A stretch of 64,000 nucleotides of DNA from Anaerolineales bacterium UBA6055 (GTDB taxonomy: Bacteria > Chloroflexota > Anaerolineae > Aggregatilineales > Phototrophicaceae). The notes under the pieces were generated by a model. The model worked only from the letters and a program-made list of their open reading frames with translations, was not told where the DNA came from and did no database searches. The DNA lies in assembly GCA_002428985.1 (NCBI GenBank), contig DIYL01000012.1, positions 15,708-79,707 on the forward strand, in the 5' to 3' direction. Below, one piece after another: positions 42,108 through 51,587 of this stretch; position 1 is the stretch's first letter; every line of letters starts with the position of its first letter. The position numbers were made by a program, and so were the translations under genes.

Positions 42108-43259
42108 ATGAACCCGCAAGATACCAATAAATTACTGCTACCTGTCGAGGCATACACCTCACAAGAATGGTTTGATCGTGAACAGCGTGATATTTTTGGT
42201 CGAACATGGCAGTTTGCAGGCATGCAGACCGATATCGGTGATGTAGGTGATTTTGTTTGTGTCAATGTCGGTGCATATCCGATTATTGTCATACGCGATG
42301 AGTCTGGATCATTAAAAGCATTCCATAATATTTGTCGTCACCGTGGCACACAACTGCTCGAAGTGCGTGGAAATCGCAAAAAAGTGATTCAGTGCCCCTA
42401 TCATGATTGGGTTTATTCACTGGATGGCAAGTTGATTGGTGTTCCCGAAAAACGCACCCAATTCCCACATATTGATATGGCGCAATGGGGCTTATTTCCA
42501 GCAGCAATTGCTATATGGAAAGAGATGATCTTCGTCAATCCGGACCCTGAAGCGACACCTTTTGCTGATTGGGTCGGTGATTTTGAGCCGTACTTTGGGC
42601 CGCATCAACCGAAATTACTAAAAGAATACGAGACACGCGAATATGAAATCAAGGCAAATTGGAAGATATTTGTCGAGAATTATATTGATGTCTATCATTT
42701 GTCGCATCTGCATTCCGAAACCTTAAATATGTACGACCACGCCAAATTGCAAAGTGTGTTTACATCAGCCGGACATACAGCAACCTACGATCCACCCACT
42801 AAAGATTATCGGAAATATTTGGAATCCAATCCGAGTGATTATTTGCCCCTGATAGACCACGTCAAACAAGAGCAATGGGGCGCATATACGCACATGATGT
42901 TCCCGTGTTTTGGTATCGCCGGGGATGAATTTAACTGGTCTACATTAGAGGTGATTCCTGTTTCGCCGACAGTTACCAAAATCCGCCAACGGTCACGCAC
43001 AATGCCGATGGATGATATGACAGTTGCAATCGGCAAAGGGTATGAGAAGGTCTCCAATTGGTTATATAAGCAAATGGGCTATCAACCCGAAGATAATCCG
43101 TTGGATTCTAAGGATTTTATGCTCGAAGACATCTATGCCTGTGAGCAACAACAAAAAGCGATGGCATCACCACAATTTGCATTTGGTCCAACATCCATCG
43201 ATCAAGAGCAACTTATCGTCGATTTTCATCGCACTGTTTTATCATATCTGCAAGACTAA
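42108..43259 (+). CDS. Rieske-type aromatic-ring-hydroxylating oxygenase, alpha subunit
   Basis: About 383 residues. Rieske [2Fe-2S] ligands Cys76/His78 (CRHRG) and Cys96/His99 (CPYHDW). The mononuclear iron site is NYIDVYHLSHLH, with Asp194, His197 and His202 (D-x2-H-x4-H). Such enzymes hydroxylate aromatic or quaternary-ammonium compounds (e.g. carnitine or choline type) using electrons from a separate reductase, which is not in this operon. ATG 42108 follows AAAGGAG by 6 bp. It comes third in the tetR operon, with a small membrane protein after it by 12 bp. Confidence 0.95.
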   Translation: MNPQDTNKLLLPVEAYTSQEWFDREQRDIFGRTWQFAGMQTDIGDVGDFVCVNVGAYPIIVIRDESGSLKAFHNICRHRGTQLLEVRGNRKKVIQCPYHDWVYSLDGKLIGVPEKRTQFPHIDMAQWGLFPAAIAIWKEMIFVNPDPEATPFADWVGDFEPYFGPHQPKLLKEYETREYEIKANWKIFVENYIDVYHLSHLHSETLNMYDHAKLQSVFTSAGHTATYDPPTKDYRKYLESNPSDYLPLIDHVKQEQWGAYTHMMFPCFGIAGDEFNWSTLEVIPVSPTVTKIRQRSRTMPMDDMTVAIGKGYEKVSNWLYKQMGYQPEDNPLDSKDFMLEDIYACEQQQKAMASPQFAFGPTSIDQEQLIVDFHRTVLSYLQD

Positions 43260-43271
43260 TTAGGGGGAAAT

Positions 43272-43544
43272 ATGACAGCAACAACACGCACAGCACTCAA
43301 ATGGAAAGCTGCACTAGCACTTATCTTTATCATCATCGCATCTATCATGAACTGGAATTGGGTTTGGGGAATCTTATTTATCTTCTGGGCGATTAACGAC
43401 TTGATCCTAGGGGAAACGCACCTGGTCGAGCGTATCACCCGCGCAGATAACCCGCCCATTTACTGGCTGACAATTGTTGCATGGTTTGTGCTCAGCGCCT
43501 TTATGTTTGTCCCAGAGGCATTCTGGCAATCGCTGGGTGGTTAA
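43272..43544 (+). CDS. Small membrane protein of the tetR-Rieske operon
   Basis: 90 residues, not recognised. Three hydrophobic stretches (ALALIFIIIASIMNWNWVWGILFIFWAIN split over two helices, and WLTIVAWFVLSAFMFVPEAF) suggest a polytopic inner-membrane protein. It follows the Rieske gene by 12 bp behind a GGGGAA site and ends the operon. It may be an accessory to the transporter or oxygenase; unproved. Confidence 0.7.
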   Translation: MTATTRTALKWKAALALIFIIIASIMNWNWVWGILFIFWAINDLILGETHLVERITRADNPPIYWLTIVAWFVLSAFMFVPEAFWQSLGG

Positions 43545-43759
43545 GCTTTTTATAGGCTATGCAATAGACAAGAGTTTTCAGCTCAGTATTGATAAACTTA
43601 ATCAGCAATAATCAATAGATACCAAATTACAAACAACTATAGGCACAGTATTTATTACTTGTGCCGTTTTCAAATTATTTGGAGGCATATGTCATATGAG
43701 AACCTATCAAATCACCGATATACTAAATTTATAGTTATAGTGTGATCGAGAAACAGTTT

Positions 43760-44578
43760 ATGCATATTCCTAAAAGATCAAACCAACTAGACGTTGGGTT
43801 ATCTGTCCAAGATTTAGTCGTTTGGATAGAATCACTTGAAGATACCAGTGAATCACATAGTCAAAATATAATCAAATTTAACGATGCGATTTACGACCTT
43901 ATTCAATACGAAAATGAAAGTAGCGATTTATTATTAACTAAACTTCAATCGTCTAGTAATCGCTGGATACTATGGGGCGCAATATGGGTATTGTCGGCCA
44001 CGAGGATAGCAGACGCAATTGAGCCAATCTGGTCAATATATAAAAAGACTCATGATTTGGGAATTGAGCATTATTGTTTGGAAGCTCTTAGTATTTTAGG
44101 AGATGAACGTGTTCTGCAGGTAGCAGAAGACCTAACCATACAAGGAAGAAACAGCTTATGTATTTCTATACTAAACAATTTAGGAGACAAAAAAGGACTG
44201 TATTTGCTTGAACAACTATTAAGAGATGCTAATTTTCTCATTCAAGAAGCGGTCAGACTCCACGAAACAATCTCTAAGTACGATGAATTTAATACAATGC
44301 TTCCAGAGGCAAAAGTTAAACTCAGAGAAAAATTGATGATTATTCAAGCTCTATCCAGAATTGGCGGAGAAGAATCAATAAAGTTGTTATCTAATATTAT
44401 CGAAGAAGATCATGTATATGTTCAGCAACTATCAAAAGCCCATCGTCTAAAAGTTAATGCAATATATGCATTATCTCGGATTGATCACCCCAAGGTAAAG
44501 CCGATTTTGGAGCGTGCAAAAACACATAAGCAATACGGTATTCGTAACGCATCTAGAAAACTATCTAAACAAATGTAG
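43760..44578 (+). CDS. HEAT-repeat-like protein
   Basis: About 272 residues of alpha-helical repeats. It contains HEAT/Armadillo-like helical pairs such as RWILWGAIWVLSATRIADAIEPIW, HYCLEALSILGDERVLQVAED, SILNNLGDKKGLYLLEQLLRD and MIIQALSRIGGEESIKLLSNIIEEDH, with alternating Leu/Ile and Ala. No catalytic motif seen. HEAT proteins bind partners; without neighbours the role is unknown. The gene is AT-rich relative to its neighbours and has no clear ribosome binding site; ATG 43760 was chosen over a GTG at 43742. Upstream 196 bp holds nothing recognised. Confidence 0.65.
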   Translation: MHIPKRSNQLDVGLSVQDLVVWIESLEDTSESHSQNIIKFNDAIYDLIQYENESSDLLLTKLQSSSNRWILWGAIWVLSATRIADAIEPIWSIYKKTHDLGIEHYCLEALSILGDERVLQVAEDLTIQGRNSLCISILNNLGDKKGLYLLEQLLRDANFLIQEAVRLHETISKYDEFNTMLPEAKVKLREKLMIIQALSRIGGEESIKLLSNIIEEDHVYVQQLSKAHRLKVNAIYALSRIDHPKVKPILERAKTHKQYGIRNASRKLSKQM

Positions 44579-44691
44579 CTTTTATACAATTAAAAATTTG
44601 ATAACTTTCAACGCATCGACACAGACTAAACTTATGCTTAGGTTTGCGGTGTATGATGAGGTCAAACTGACAACGATGGGAGATGTAAACG

Positions 44692-45111
44692 ATGCCAGAT
44701 GACAACAACCAACCCGATCTTGACCTGATTAGTATGGTGCAGAACGCGCGTATGATGCACGATGATACAGCGCGTCCCTCAGATTATGCCGCTGTCTATT
44801 GGATCGAATGCAAACGTAAGCACGGAGACTATCCTGCGCCAACCCCTGACACAGGCGAGTGGCGCATCCGGCTGACTGTAGATAATGTCGATGACGTCTG
44901 GGCGAAAGTCAAGAAAGCGACTGAAGCGGGTAAACTCGGTTATAAATCCAAAGTCTCAACACGCCCCGCCGCCGGACAAGCTGACCCCGACCAACGGCTA
45001 TTAGCAGTCCGCACGTATTCTGCTACGGATACTGCCGATGTCGATCGTATCAAATCTGAATTAGAAGCACTGGGTATCACCGAGATGACATACGTTCGCG
45101 ACAAAGCATAA
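44692..45111 (+). CDS. DUF1917/Bles03-like protein
   Basis: 139-residue protein resembling the Bles03 (DUF1917) fold, sometimes named putative phosphothreonine-lyase-domain proteins: YWIECKRKHGDY near residue 44, GEWRIRLTVDNVDDVWAKVK, then ATEAGKLGYKSKVSTRP. The match is by pattern memory only. Cytoplasmic; function in bacteria unknown. Sits in tail-to-tail contact with the next gene, 3 bp apart. Confidence 0.6.
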   Translation: MPDDNNQPDLDLISMVQNARMMHDDTARPSDYAAVYWIECKRKHGDYPAPTPDTGEWRIRLTVDNVDDVWAKVKKATEAGKLGYKSKVSTRPAAGQADPDQRLLAVRTYSATDTADVDRIKSELEALGITEMTYVRDKA

Positions 45112-45114
45112 GGC

Positions 45115-45948
45115 TTAAGTACCGGGAATTTGATCGAGGTTTTTGGGATCATTTTTGATCAGGAAGTCCTTCACTTGCCAATCAAAAATATCGTGTTCTT
45201 CGAGCTGAGGGAAATGTCCACATTCCTCGATCTCGACAAATTTCGCGCCGGGAATCGTTGCCTTGAGCTTGGTGCCTTCATCAACTGAGACAGACCTATC
45301 TTCGAGTCCCCAGACAATCAAAACAGCAACCAGCAATTGCTTATTGGTTGGGATTGGTTGGGTGGCGATTGTCTGCATCAATTGTGCAAAACCGCCTGTA
45401 TTGGCTTTTGCCGAGGCGACGAGTTGCGGTGTTCTCGCTTCTTTTTGATAAATCATCTCATTCAGACTGTCATCACTGACCGTTGCGTTGGCAAGATAGC
45501 GGGTCACGATAGACCCAATCACGGGTAAACCCATTAGAGTCTTTGCTAGTGATGGAATCCCTGGCACGAATCCGCCATTGATGAGGACGACTGCCGGAAT
45601 GACTTGTGGATGTTGGGCAGCAATAAATCTGGCAATTAATGCCCCAAAGCCATGCCCGATGACTGCAATTTGGTCAATGCCTTGCGAGTCCAGAAAAGTC
45701 ATCACCCAATCAACGATATTTGCCAAGGAGCTATTTGTCGCTAAGCTATCGCTTTTGCCAAAACCCGGTAAATCTGGCGCAATCACATGATAGTTCTCTG
45801 ATAGATCAGGAATAACGGTTGACCAGTTTGCATCTGCAGAACCAATCCCACCGTGGATTAACAACACCGATCGCCCATTAATGATACCATCTTCATAATA
45901 GTGGACATTCCGGTTATTCACTTGTATATCGTGTTCAGATATTGCCAT
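45115..45948 (-). CDS. Alpha/beta-hydrolase-fold protein lacking the nucleophile serine
   Basis: 277 residues with the full alpha/beta hydrolase core: oxyanion region LLIHGGIGSADANW (residues 29-42), strand-5 elbow AVIGHGFGALIARF (95-108), acid region VLIVWGLEDRSV and C-terminal CGHFPQLEEHD. The elbow is G-H-G-F-G, so the nucleophile position (residue 100) is Gly instead of Ser, while the acid and histidine remain. The codon GGC is one base from AGC Ser. It may be a pseudoenzyme, a non-hydrolytic member, or have lost function. Divergent from the methyltransferase. Confidence 0.85.
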   Translation of the reverse strand: MAISEHDIQVNNRNVHYYEDGIINGRSVLLIHGGIGSADANWSTVIPDLSENYHVIAPDLPGFGKSDSLATNSSLANIVDWVMTFLDSQGIDQIAVIGHGFGALIARFIAAQHPQVIPAVVLINGGFVPGIPSLAKTLMGLPVIGSIVTRYLANATVSDDSLNEMIYQKEARTPQLVASAKANTGGFAQLMQTIATQPIPTNKQLLVAVLIVWGLEDRSVSVDEGTKLKATIPGAKFVEIEECGHFPQLEEHDIFDWQVKDFLIKNDPKNLDQIPGT

Positions 45949-46267
45949 AGAGTGTTCCTCGGTTTCTTAGCTCACGACCAATTCATAACAACGTAGAATC
46001 AATAACATAGGTGAGCTATGACAAGTTTTAATTTCAAATTGTGACATTTTAAAGCAGTAGAAAACAACGGGAATAGCTGTAAGATTGGTGCTTTGTAGTC
46101 GGTTGTTTGTATAAACAGTCTCATAGTATACGCGGGATGCCGAAGTCTTGTGAATACTCGGTTCGTGGTAATTTGTTTTCAAACAATGCATATTGCGCCA
46201 GAGATCATCATCGTGCTCATAAATATTCTGCGTTATGATGACTATAGATGATTAATGGGAGGATATG
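45949..46267. other. Divergent intergenic region with an inverted repeat
   Basis: The 316 bp between the divergent hydrolase and methyltransferase genes carry no convincing gene. Near the hydrolase start there is TAGCTCAC (45968-45975) repeated inverted as GTGAGCTA (46011-46018), 35 bp apart. Presumably it holds both promoters; no further structure was recognised. Confidence 0.4.
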
Positions 46268-47053
46268 ATGAGCGAACAAAAAGATTCAAAAGCCCTATCC
46301 GAAGAACGTTACGCCAAATTTGCCGAGGGCTACGTCACTAGCCAAACACATGCCAAAGGCTCAGACTTAGACCGTTTAATCGCAATTGCCGAACCACAAT
46401 CAGATTGGGTGGCACTCGATATTGCTACGGGTGGTGGACATACAGCTCTAAAATTTGCACCACACGTCAAACATGTCACCGCGTCTGACCTCACACCACG
46501 GATGCTCGAAAAAGCCAAAGTCTTCATCACCGAAGACAAGGGCATGACCAATGTCGATTTCAAACAAGCCGATGCAGAAAACCTACCATTTGATGATGAA
46601 CAGTTTGATCTGGTGATGTGTCGGATTGCACCACATCATTTCCCTGATGTGCAGAAGTTTGTCAGCGAATGTTCAAGGGTGCTGAAATCTGGTGGTATGT
46701 TGCTTATTCAAGATCATGTTCTACCCGAAGATGATGAATCTGCACGCTATGTCGATGAATTTGAGACTGTGCGTGATCCAAGTCATAACCGCGCCTTTAA
46801 CCAAACCGAATGGACAAGCATGTTCAGTAACGCCGGTGTCACCGTCAATCACACCGAGGAATACATCAAACGTCATGACTTCCTCGATTGGGTAAAACGG
46901 CAAGGTAATGATGAGCCGACAATTGCAACACTGATTCAGATGCTTAATGATGCACCGGACATCGCCAAAGCATGGATGGATGCGACAGATTGGGGTACAG
47001 AAGCAGCAACATTCGTCAATCATCACATCATTATACGCGGAGAAAAAGCATAA
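46268..47053 (+). CDS. Class I SAM-dependent methyltransferase
   Basis: 261-residue Rossmann-fold methyltransferase. Motif I is VALDIATGGGHTALKFA (residues about 47-63, D-x-A-x-G-x-G), followed by VTASDLTPRMLEKAK (motif II-like), DVNFKQADAENLPFDDEQFDLVMCRIAPHHFPD (SAM contact and motif post-I), and MLLIQDHVLP. This matches the UbiE/methyltransf_11 type, acting on an unknown small molecule. ATG 46268 was preferred to 46265 because GGGAGG spacing (5 bp) suits it. Followed by a hairpin and the SbcC-like gene. Confidence 0.92.
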   Translation: MSEQKDSKALSEERYAKFAEGYVTSQTHAKGSDLDRLIAIAEPQSDWVALDIATGGGHTALKFAPHVKHVTASDLTPRMLEKAKVFITEDKGMTNVDFKQADAENLPFDDEQFDLVMCRIAPHHFPDVQKFVSECSRVLKSGGMLLIQDHVLPEDDESARYVDEFETVRDPSHNRAFNQTEWTSMFSNAGVTVNHTEEYIKRHDFLDWVKRQGNDEPTIATLIQMLNDAPDIAKAWMDATDWGTEAATFVNHHIIIRGEKA

Positions 47054-47072
47054 CCTTTCCTCGCAAGGCAAC

Positions 47073-47100
47073 ATGGGGGTAGCCTATAATCTACTCCCAT
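47073..47100 (+). terminator. Hairpin after the methyltransferase gene
   Basis: ATGGGGGTAG (47073-47082) pairs with CTACTCCCAT (47091-47100) with one G-T pair, 19 bp after the methyltransferase stop. No T-run, so only a possible terminator. Confidence 0.5.
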
Positions 47101-47183
47101 AACGGTGAACCATCATATTCTCGTCAGCACAAACTCAGGCTATAATTGACACACTTGTTCCAATTACATACTGAAACCATGCC

Positions 47184-49736
47184 ATGATCCCAATTCGCCT
47201 GCAACTCAATAATTTCATGCCCTACCGCGCACCCGATCCGATTATTTTTGATGGCATAGACCTCGCCTGCCTCACAGGGCAAAACGGCGCGGGAAAATCA
47301 ACGATTTTGGATGCCATCACATGGGCGTTATGGGGTAAAGCTCGCGCTAAACGTGATGATGAACTGATTCATCTGGGGCAGAATGAAATGAGTATCCAGC
47401 TCGACTTTGAGCAAGAAGACATTTTCTATCGCGTTTTACGCCGACGCACCCGACGCGGACGCAGCAGTACAGGTGCATTGGACTTAATGATTTTGCGTGA
47501 GAATGAATCGCCCCTAATTATCAATGAGGTCAGTGTACGCCATACGCAGAACAAGATTAACGAAATTTTGCGCTTAGATTATGATACCTTTGTCAACTCG
47601 GCATTTTTACAACAAGGGCGTGCCGATGCGTTCACGATTAAAACACCAGCCGAACGCAAAAGGATTTTGTCGGATATTCTCGGGTTGGATCAATGGAAAG
47701 TCTATGAAGATCGCACAAAAGCCGAGCTAAGTGACATTGCACGCGCCATCGACATTATTAATCACGACATTCAAAAAATTGATGAAGAAATCGCGAAAGA
47801 ACCTCAACACAAACAAGAATTAGCTGATGCTACCCATGCACATGAAGAAGCCTCAGAAAACCTGCGCATTACCGAAGAACAATATAATCAAGTCGCTAAT
47901 TCTGAGGATGTACTCAAACGCGAACAAGCCAACCTCATCAATCAAGAAAATACGATTAAACGCCATCAAGATGATACTGTATCAGCGCAAGAAGAAATTG
48001 CACGTCAAAACGAAAAAATCGCTGAGTATCAAGACATCATCAATCAAGAGGACACCATCACGCAGGGGTATCAACAACTGTTGACTGCCCGCGAAAATCA
48101 ATCCGCGATTACGGATCAGTTATCGCAGATGCAAGACCTAGACAAGCAATACAACAAGCTCGATAAACAACTGAGCGATCAAAAATCCAGCCTAGAAAAA
48201 GACCGCAGTGCCACCCGTGCGCGGATTGAGTCACTCAATAAACAGATCGAGAATGCCAACACCGAAGACCTTGAAACAGTCAAAGCCGAAGTCCTTGAAT
48301 TACAAGCATTGGATGAACAACGTGATGCAACCAACAACACCATCCAACGAATGAAAGAAGAACGCTCTGGTTTGAGTGCGACATTGGAAGCCTTAAAAGC
48401 TGAAGGACTAGCGATTAATGAACGCCTCGAACGGTTGGAACAAGCAGACGGCGCGACCTGTCCATTATGTGGGCAAGCATTAACCGAAGATCATCGCGAT
48501 GACATCGTGACCCAATTAACCACCGAGCGCGATACAAAGCGCGAAAGCTACCGTGATTATTCGGCACGGATCAATGAGATTGATGCCGATAGCAAAAAAC
48601 AACAAAAGCAAATTGATAATTGGGGATTACAGCTCAAAAATCTGCCAGCCCTGCAACAACGCTTCGGTGCCTTAGAAGACCAAGTTGCCAAAGCCCAATC
48701 GGCACAAGATGATCTATCACTGGAACAAGCAAAACTCGATGCACTCGATACCACACTACAAGATGAAAATTATGGTCAAGAGCTACGTGTTCAATTGCAA
48801 CAAATCGACGAACAGCGCATGAGCATCGGTTACGACCCCGATTCGCATGAAGATGTCAAAGCACAGCTTGAGACCTACCGTGAATTTGACCGTCAAAACA
48901 CACGATTGGAAATGGCAAAAGGGAATTTACCCGAAGCCGAAAAAGTCAAAGCGAATGTCGAAGCACGACTCCAAAAACTCGAGAATATGCTGAAAGATGA
49001 TGAGGAAAAATTAGAAGCAATCAAAGATGAAATTGCTGTGTTAGAAGAAAAGGTCAAACAAGAACGCCAACTACGCGAAGAGGTCGCCCGCTTCCGCACA
49101 GAAGTTCAAACACTCTCCGAACGCAAAACCATTGCACAACAACTATTGATTGCCATTGATGCCGGACGCGAAAACAAAATCCGGCAAGAAAAGAGGCTTG
49201 CAGAAGTCCAACACGAGCAAGCCCTCTACGAACAACTACGTGTTGCGTTTGGTAAAAATGGCGTGCCAGCTATGATTATTGAGACAGCTATCCCTGAACT
49301 CGAAGCAGAAGCCAACGACTTACTGGCTCGCATGACAGATGGACGTATGACCTTAAGGCTGACAACCCAACGCGAAAAAGTCTCTGGTGGGACGACTGAA
49401 ACCTTAGATATTGAAATTGCTGATGAACTTGGTACACGCGGTTATGAGATGTATAGCGGTGGGGAAGCATTCCGCATCAATTTTGCAATTCGGATTGCTT
49501 TATCCAAGATGCTTGCACGCCGAGCCGGTGCACATCTACGGACATTGTTTATTGATGAGGGGTTTGGGTCGCAAGATGATGATGGGCGCAATAAATTGGT
49601 CGAAGCGATTACAGCAATTCAAGCCGACTTTGACATGATCCTTGTCATCACGCATATTGATGAACTACGCGATTCGTTCCCCGTCCATGTTGTTGTGGAG
49701 AAAACCCAAAACGGAAGCATGGTTTCTGTCCGATAA
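47184..49736 (+). CDS. sbcC: SbcC/Rad50-like SMC-family exonuclease subunit
   Basis: 850-residue SMC-type ATPase. The N-terminal Walker A TGQNGAGKST is at residues 31-40, followed by a long coiled coil (residues about 190-700) with a zinc hook CPLC at residues 426-429. The C-terminal half holds the ABC-type signature YSGGEAFRINFAIRIALSKML and Walker B LFIDEGFGSQDD. With SbcD it forms a nuclease acting on hairpins and double-strand ends. No sbcD lies next to it; upstream is a methyltransferase, downstream a convergent reductase. It may pair with a distant sbcD. ATG 47184 begins directly at the beta-strand IPIRLQLNNFMPY. Confidence 0.93.
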   Translation: MIPIRLQLNNFMPYRAPDPIIFDGIDLACLTGQNGAGKSTILDAITWALWGKARAKRDDELIHLGQNEMSIQLDFEQEDIFYRVLRRRTRRGRSSTGALDLMILRENESPLIINEVSVRHTQNKINEILRLDYDTFVNSAFLQQGRADAFTIKTPAERKRILSDILGLDQWKVYEDRTKAELSDIARAIDIINHDIQKIDEEIAKEPQHKQELADATHAHEEASENLRITEEQYNQVANSEDVLKREQANLINQENTIKRHQDDTVSAQEEIARQNEKIAEYQDIINQEDTITQGYQQLLTARENQSAITDQLSQMQDLDKQYNKLDKQLSDQKSSLEKDRSATRARIESLNKQIENANTEDLETVKAEVLELQALDEQRDATNNTIQRMKEERSGLSATLEALKAEGLAINERLERLEQADGATCPLCGQALTEDHRDDIVTQLTTERDTKRESYRDYSARINEIDADSKKQQKQIDNWGLQLKNLPALQQRFGALEDQVAKAQSAQDDLSLEQAKLDALDTTLQDENYGQELRVQLQQIDEQRMSIGYDPDSHEDVKAQLETYREFDRQNTRLEMAKGNLPEAEKVKANVEARLQKLENMLKDDEEKLEAIKDEIAVLEEKVKQERQLREEVARFRTEVQTLSERKTIAQQLLIAIDAGRENKIRQEKRLAEVQHEQALYEQLRVAFGKNGVPAMIIETAIPELEAEANDLLARMTDGRMTLRLTTQREKVSGGTTETLDIEIADELGTRGYEMYSGGEAFRINFAIRIALSKMLARRAGAHLRTLFIDEGFGSQDDDGRNKLVEAITAIQADFDMILVITHIDELRDSFPVHVVVEKTQNGSMVSVR

Positions 49737-49745
49737 CAGCTGTCA

Positions 49746-49769
49746 GAGGATGATTCCGTAACCATCCTC
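49746..49769. terminator. Hairpin between the convergent sbcC and reductase genes
   Basis: GAGGATG (49746-49752) and CATCCTC (49763-49769), perfect 7-bp stem located between the two convergent stop codons. No strong T-run on either side, but the position fits termination of both. Confidence 0.55.
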
Positions 49770-49780
49770 ATCATCAAATG

Positions 49781-51163
49781 CTATGCGAGTGGTGCTAATT
49801 CACCAAGCAACGTTGGATAGAATTCCGAGATGGTCGGGTGAATCGGTAATGCCGTTTTCATCGCATGGTATGTTACACCTGTCGCCATATAATAGCTGAC
49901 CACTTGGACGACATCATCACCATGATACCCCAAGGCTGTCGCGCCGAGGAATTGCTCAGTATCAGCATCAACTAAAATCTTTATCAACCCGAAGGTCTCG
50001 CCTTGCTCTAGTGCCCGTCCGATATGGGTCATCGGTTTGACTGTCATCAAAACATTTTTACCTGATTCTCGTGCTTGTGTTTCGGACATACCGACACGCC
50101 CCAACGGCGGGTCAATGTACATTGCATATGCCATATTGCGTTCGGTTACATCGCGATCAATCCCGTTGAGTACATCCATCACGAGTTCATGATCGTGATA
50201 GGAGGTGTGCGTAAATGCACCACGTCCATTCACATCACCAATCGCCCAGATACCCTCAATATTTGTATGTAATTTATGATCGGTCACAATAAAGCCACGC
50301 TCGTTTGTCTCGACACCAACTGCATCAAGATTCAGCCGTAGTGTGTTTGGTCTGCGTCCAGTTGCCATAAGCAAATGCGAGCCCTCTATTTGTGTTAATC
50401 CATCGGGTGTATCCAGTGTGACATGCACAGTACCATCCGGATCTTGTGATACAGTTGTTGCGCGGCTATTCAATTGAACCGCGATGCCCTCGGCTTGCAA
50501 AATCTCTAGCACAGACGCTGCGACATCCTCATCTTCACGAGTGACAAGACGCGAGGAAGACTCAATAATCGTGACATCTGCACCAAATCGCCGGAACGCC
50601 TGCCCCATTTCTAAGCCAATATAGCCACCACCGACGATCACCAGATGCTCAGGGACGTCTGTCAATTCCAGCATTTCTTTATTGGTCAGATAATCAACCT
50701 CATCAAGCCCATCAATTGACGGGATAAAAGGGGATGTGCCAGTGTTCAAAAACACTTGAGGGGCAGAAATCACATCATCATTAACCTGTATTTGATGCAA
50801 TCCATCTTCTGTGCCGATAAATTGTCCATATCCATCATACACCGTCAGATTTTCCATAGTACGCATCCAGCCATCCATGCCACTGTGTGCTTCACCACGA
50901 CGGGTATTCACTCGTTCCATGACACGTGCAAAGTTTACTTCAATCGGACCTGTGCTGAAACCATATTCATCACCACGCCCTGCCATATAAATTGCTCGTG
51001 CACTAGCGATAAGCGTCTTGGTTGGGATACAACCATAATTGACACATGACCCACCGATTTTTGAGCCTTCTACCAGTGCAATCTTTTTACCATCTCCAGC
51101 CAGTTTTGCAGCAATGAAAGGTGCTGATTGTCCCGCACCAATTAAAATTGCATCGTATTGCAT
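49781..51163 (-). CDS. Pyridine-nucleotide-disulfide oxidoreductase (mercuric-reductase-like)
   Basis: Flavoprotein of about 460 residues from ATG 51163. FAD-binding GxGxxG is ILIGAGQSAPFIAAKLAGDG (residues 7-25), the redox-active disulfide is GGSCVNYGCIPTK with Cys40 and Cys45, NAD binding is LVIVGGGYIGLEMGQ near residue 173, and HPTISE near residue 445 provides the interface His. It lacks an HMA domain and the C-terminal cysteine pair of MerA, so it is better called a dihydrolipoamide-dehydrogenase/mercuric-reductase-like enzyme of unknown substrate. ATG 51163 follows AGGAG with 8 bp spacing. The 424 bp upstream hold no gene. Confidence 0.92.
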   Translation of the reverse strand: MQYDAILIGAGQSAPFIAAKLAGDGKKIALVEGSKIGGSCVNYGCIPTKTLIASARAIYMAGRGDEYGFSTGPIEVNFARVMERVNTRRGEAHSGMDGWMRTMENLTVYDGYGQFIGTEDGLHQIQVNDDVISAPQVFLNTGTSPFIPSIDGLDEVDYLTNKEMLELTDVPEHLVIVGGGYIGLEMGQAFRRFGADVTIIESSSRLVTREDEDVAASVLEILQAEGIAVQLNSRATTVSQDPDGTVHVTLDTPDGLTQIEGSHLLMATGRRPNTLRLNLDAVGVETNERGFIVTDHKLHTNIEGIWAIGDVNGRGAFTHTSYHDHELVMDVLNGIDRDVTERNMAYAMYIDPPLGRVGMSETQARESGKNVLMTVKPMTHIGRALEQGETFGLIKILVDADTEQFLGATALGYHGDDVVQVVSYYMATGVTYHAMKTALPIHPTISEFYPTLLGELAPLA

Positions 51164-51587
51164 TACATTTACTCCTGTGGGCATAATCGAATCAACTTAA
51201 CCCTATGACAGTTCATTTGATTGAGATATTACTAAACTCCCATTATCTGCCGTGTTGTGTGTCTTATCGTCTTATGAGTTGTTATTGATGATACGTTATG
51301 GATAATGATTTGAGTGTTGCATGGAAATCTATCTATTCCCTAAACATAGATAATCAATAGACGTTTTTCAAAGTTTAAACATCAATTGCATATTTTGATA
51401 ACATGCGCATAATATGTTCTAGGCATACTAAAATTATAACTTAATATTGTATTGTGCAATTAATGCAATGAGCTTATTTTGTATACAAAAATTTACATAA
51501 AATTCAGAAATATTACGTAATGGACAGCCAACTCAATGGTATGATAATCTTGAATGGTTGTTACAGTTTTGAAAGAAGGGAATAGAA
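51164..51587. other. AT-rich intergenic region before the response regulators
   Basis: About 420 bp without a gene, noticeably AT-rich with long A/T stretches (for example TTATTTTGTATACAAAAATTT around 51475). It must contain the promoters of the reductase and the response-regulator genes, but no single operator or RNA structure stood out. Confidence 0.4.

Noticed and set aside
45967..46191. Minus-strand 74-residue ORF in the divergent promoter region
   Set aside because: No ribosome binding site, no motif, and it covers the likely promoters of both neighbours.
49781..51163. Calling the flavin disulfide reductase a true mercuric reductase (merA)
   Set aside because: No heavy-metal-binding N-terminal domain, no C-terminal cysteine pair and no other mer genes nearby.
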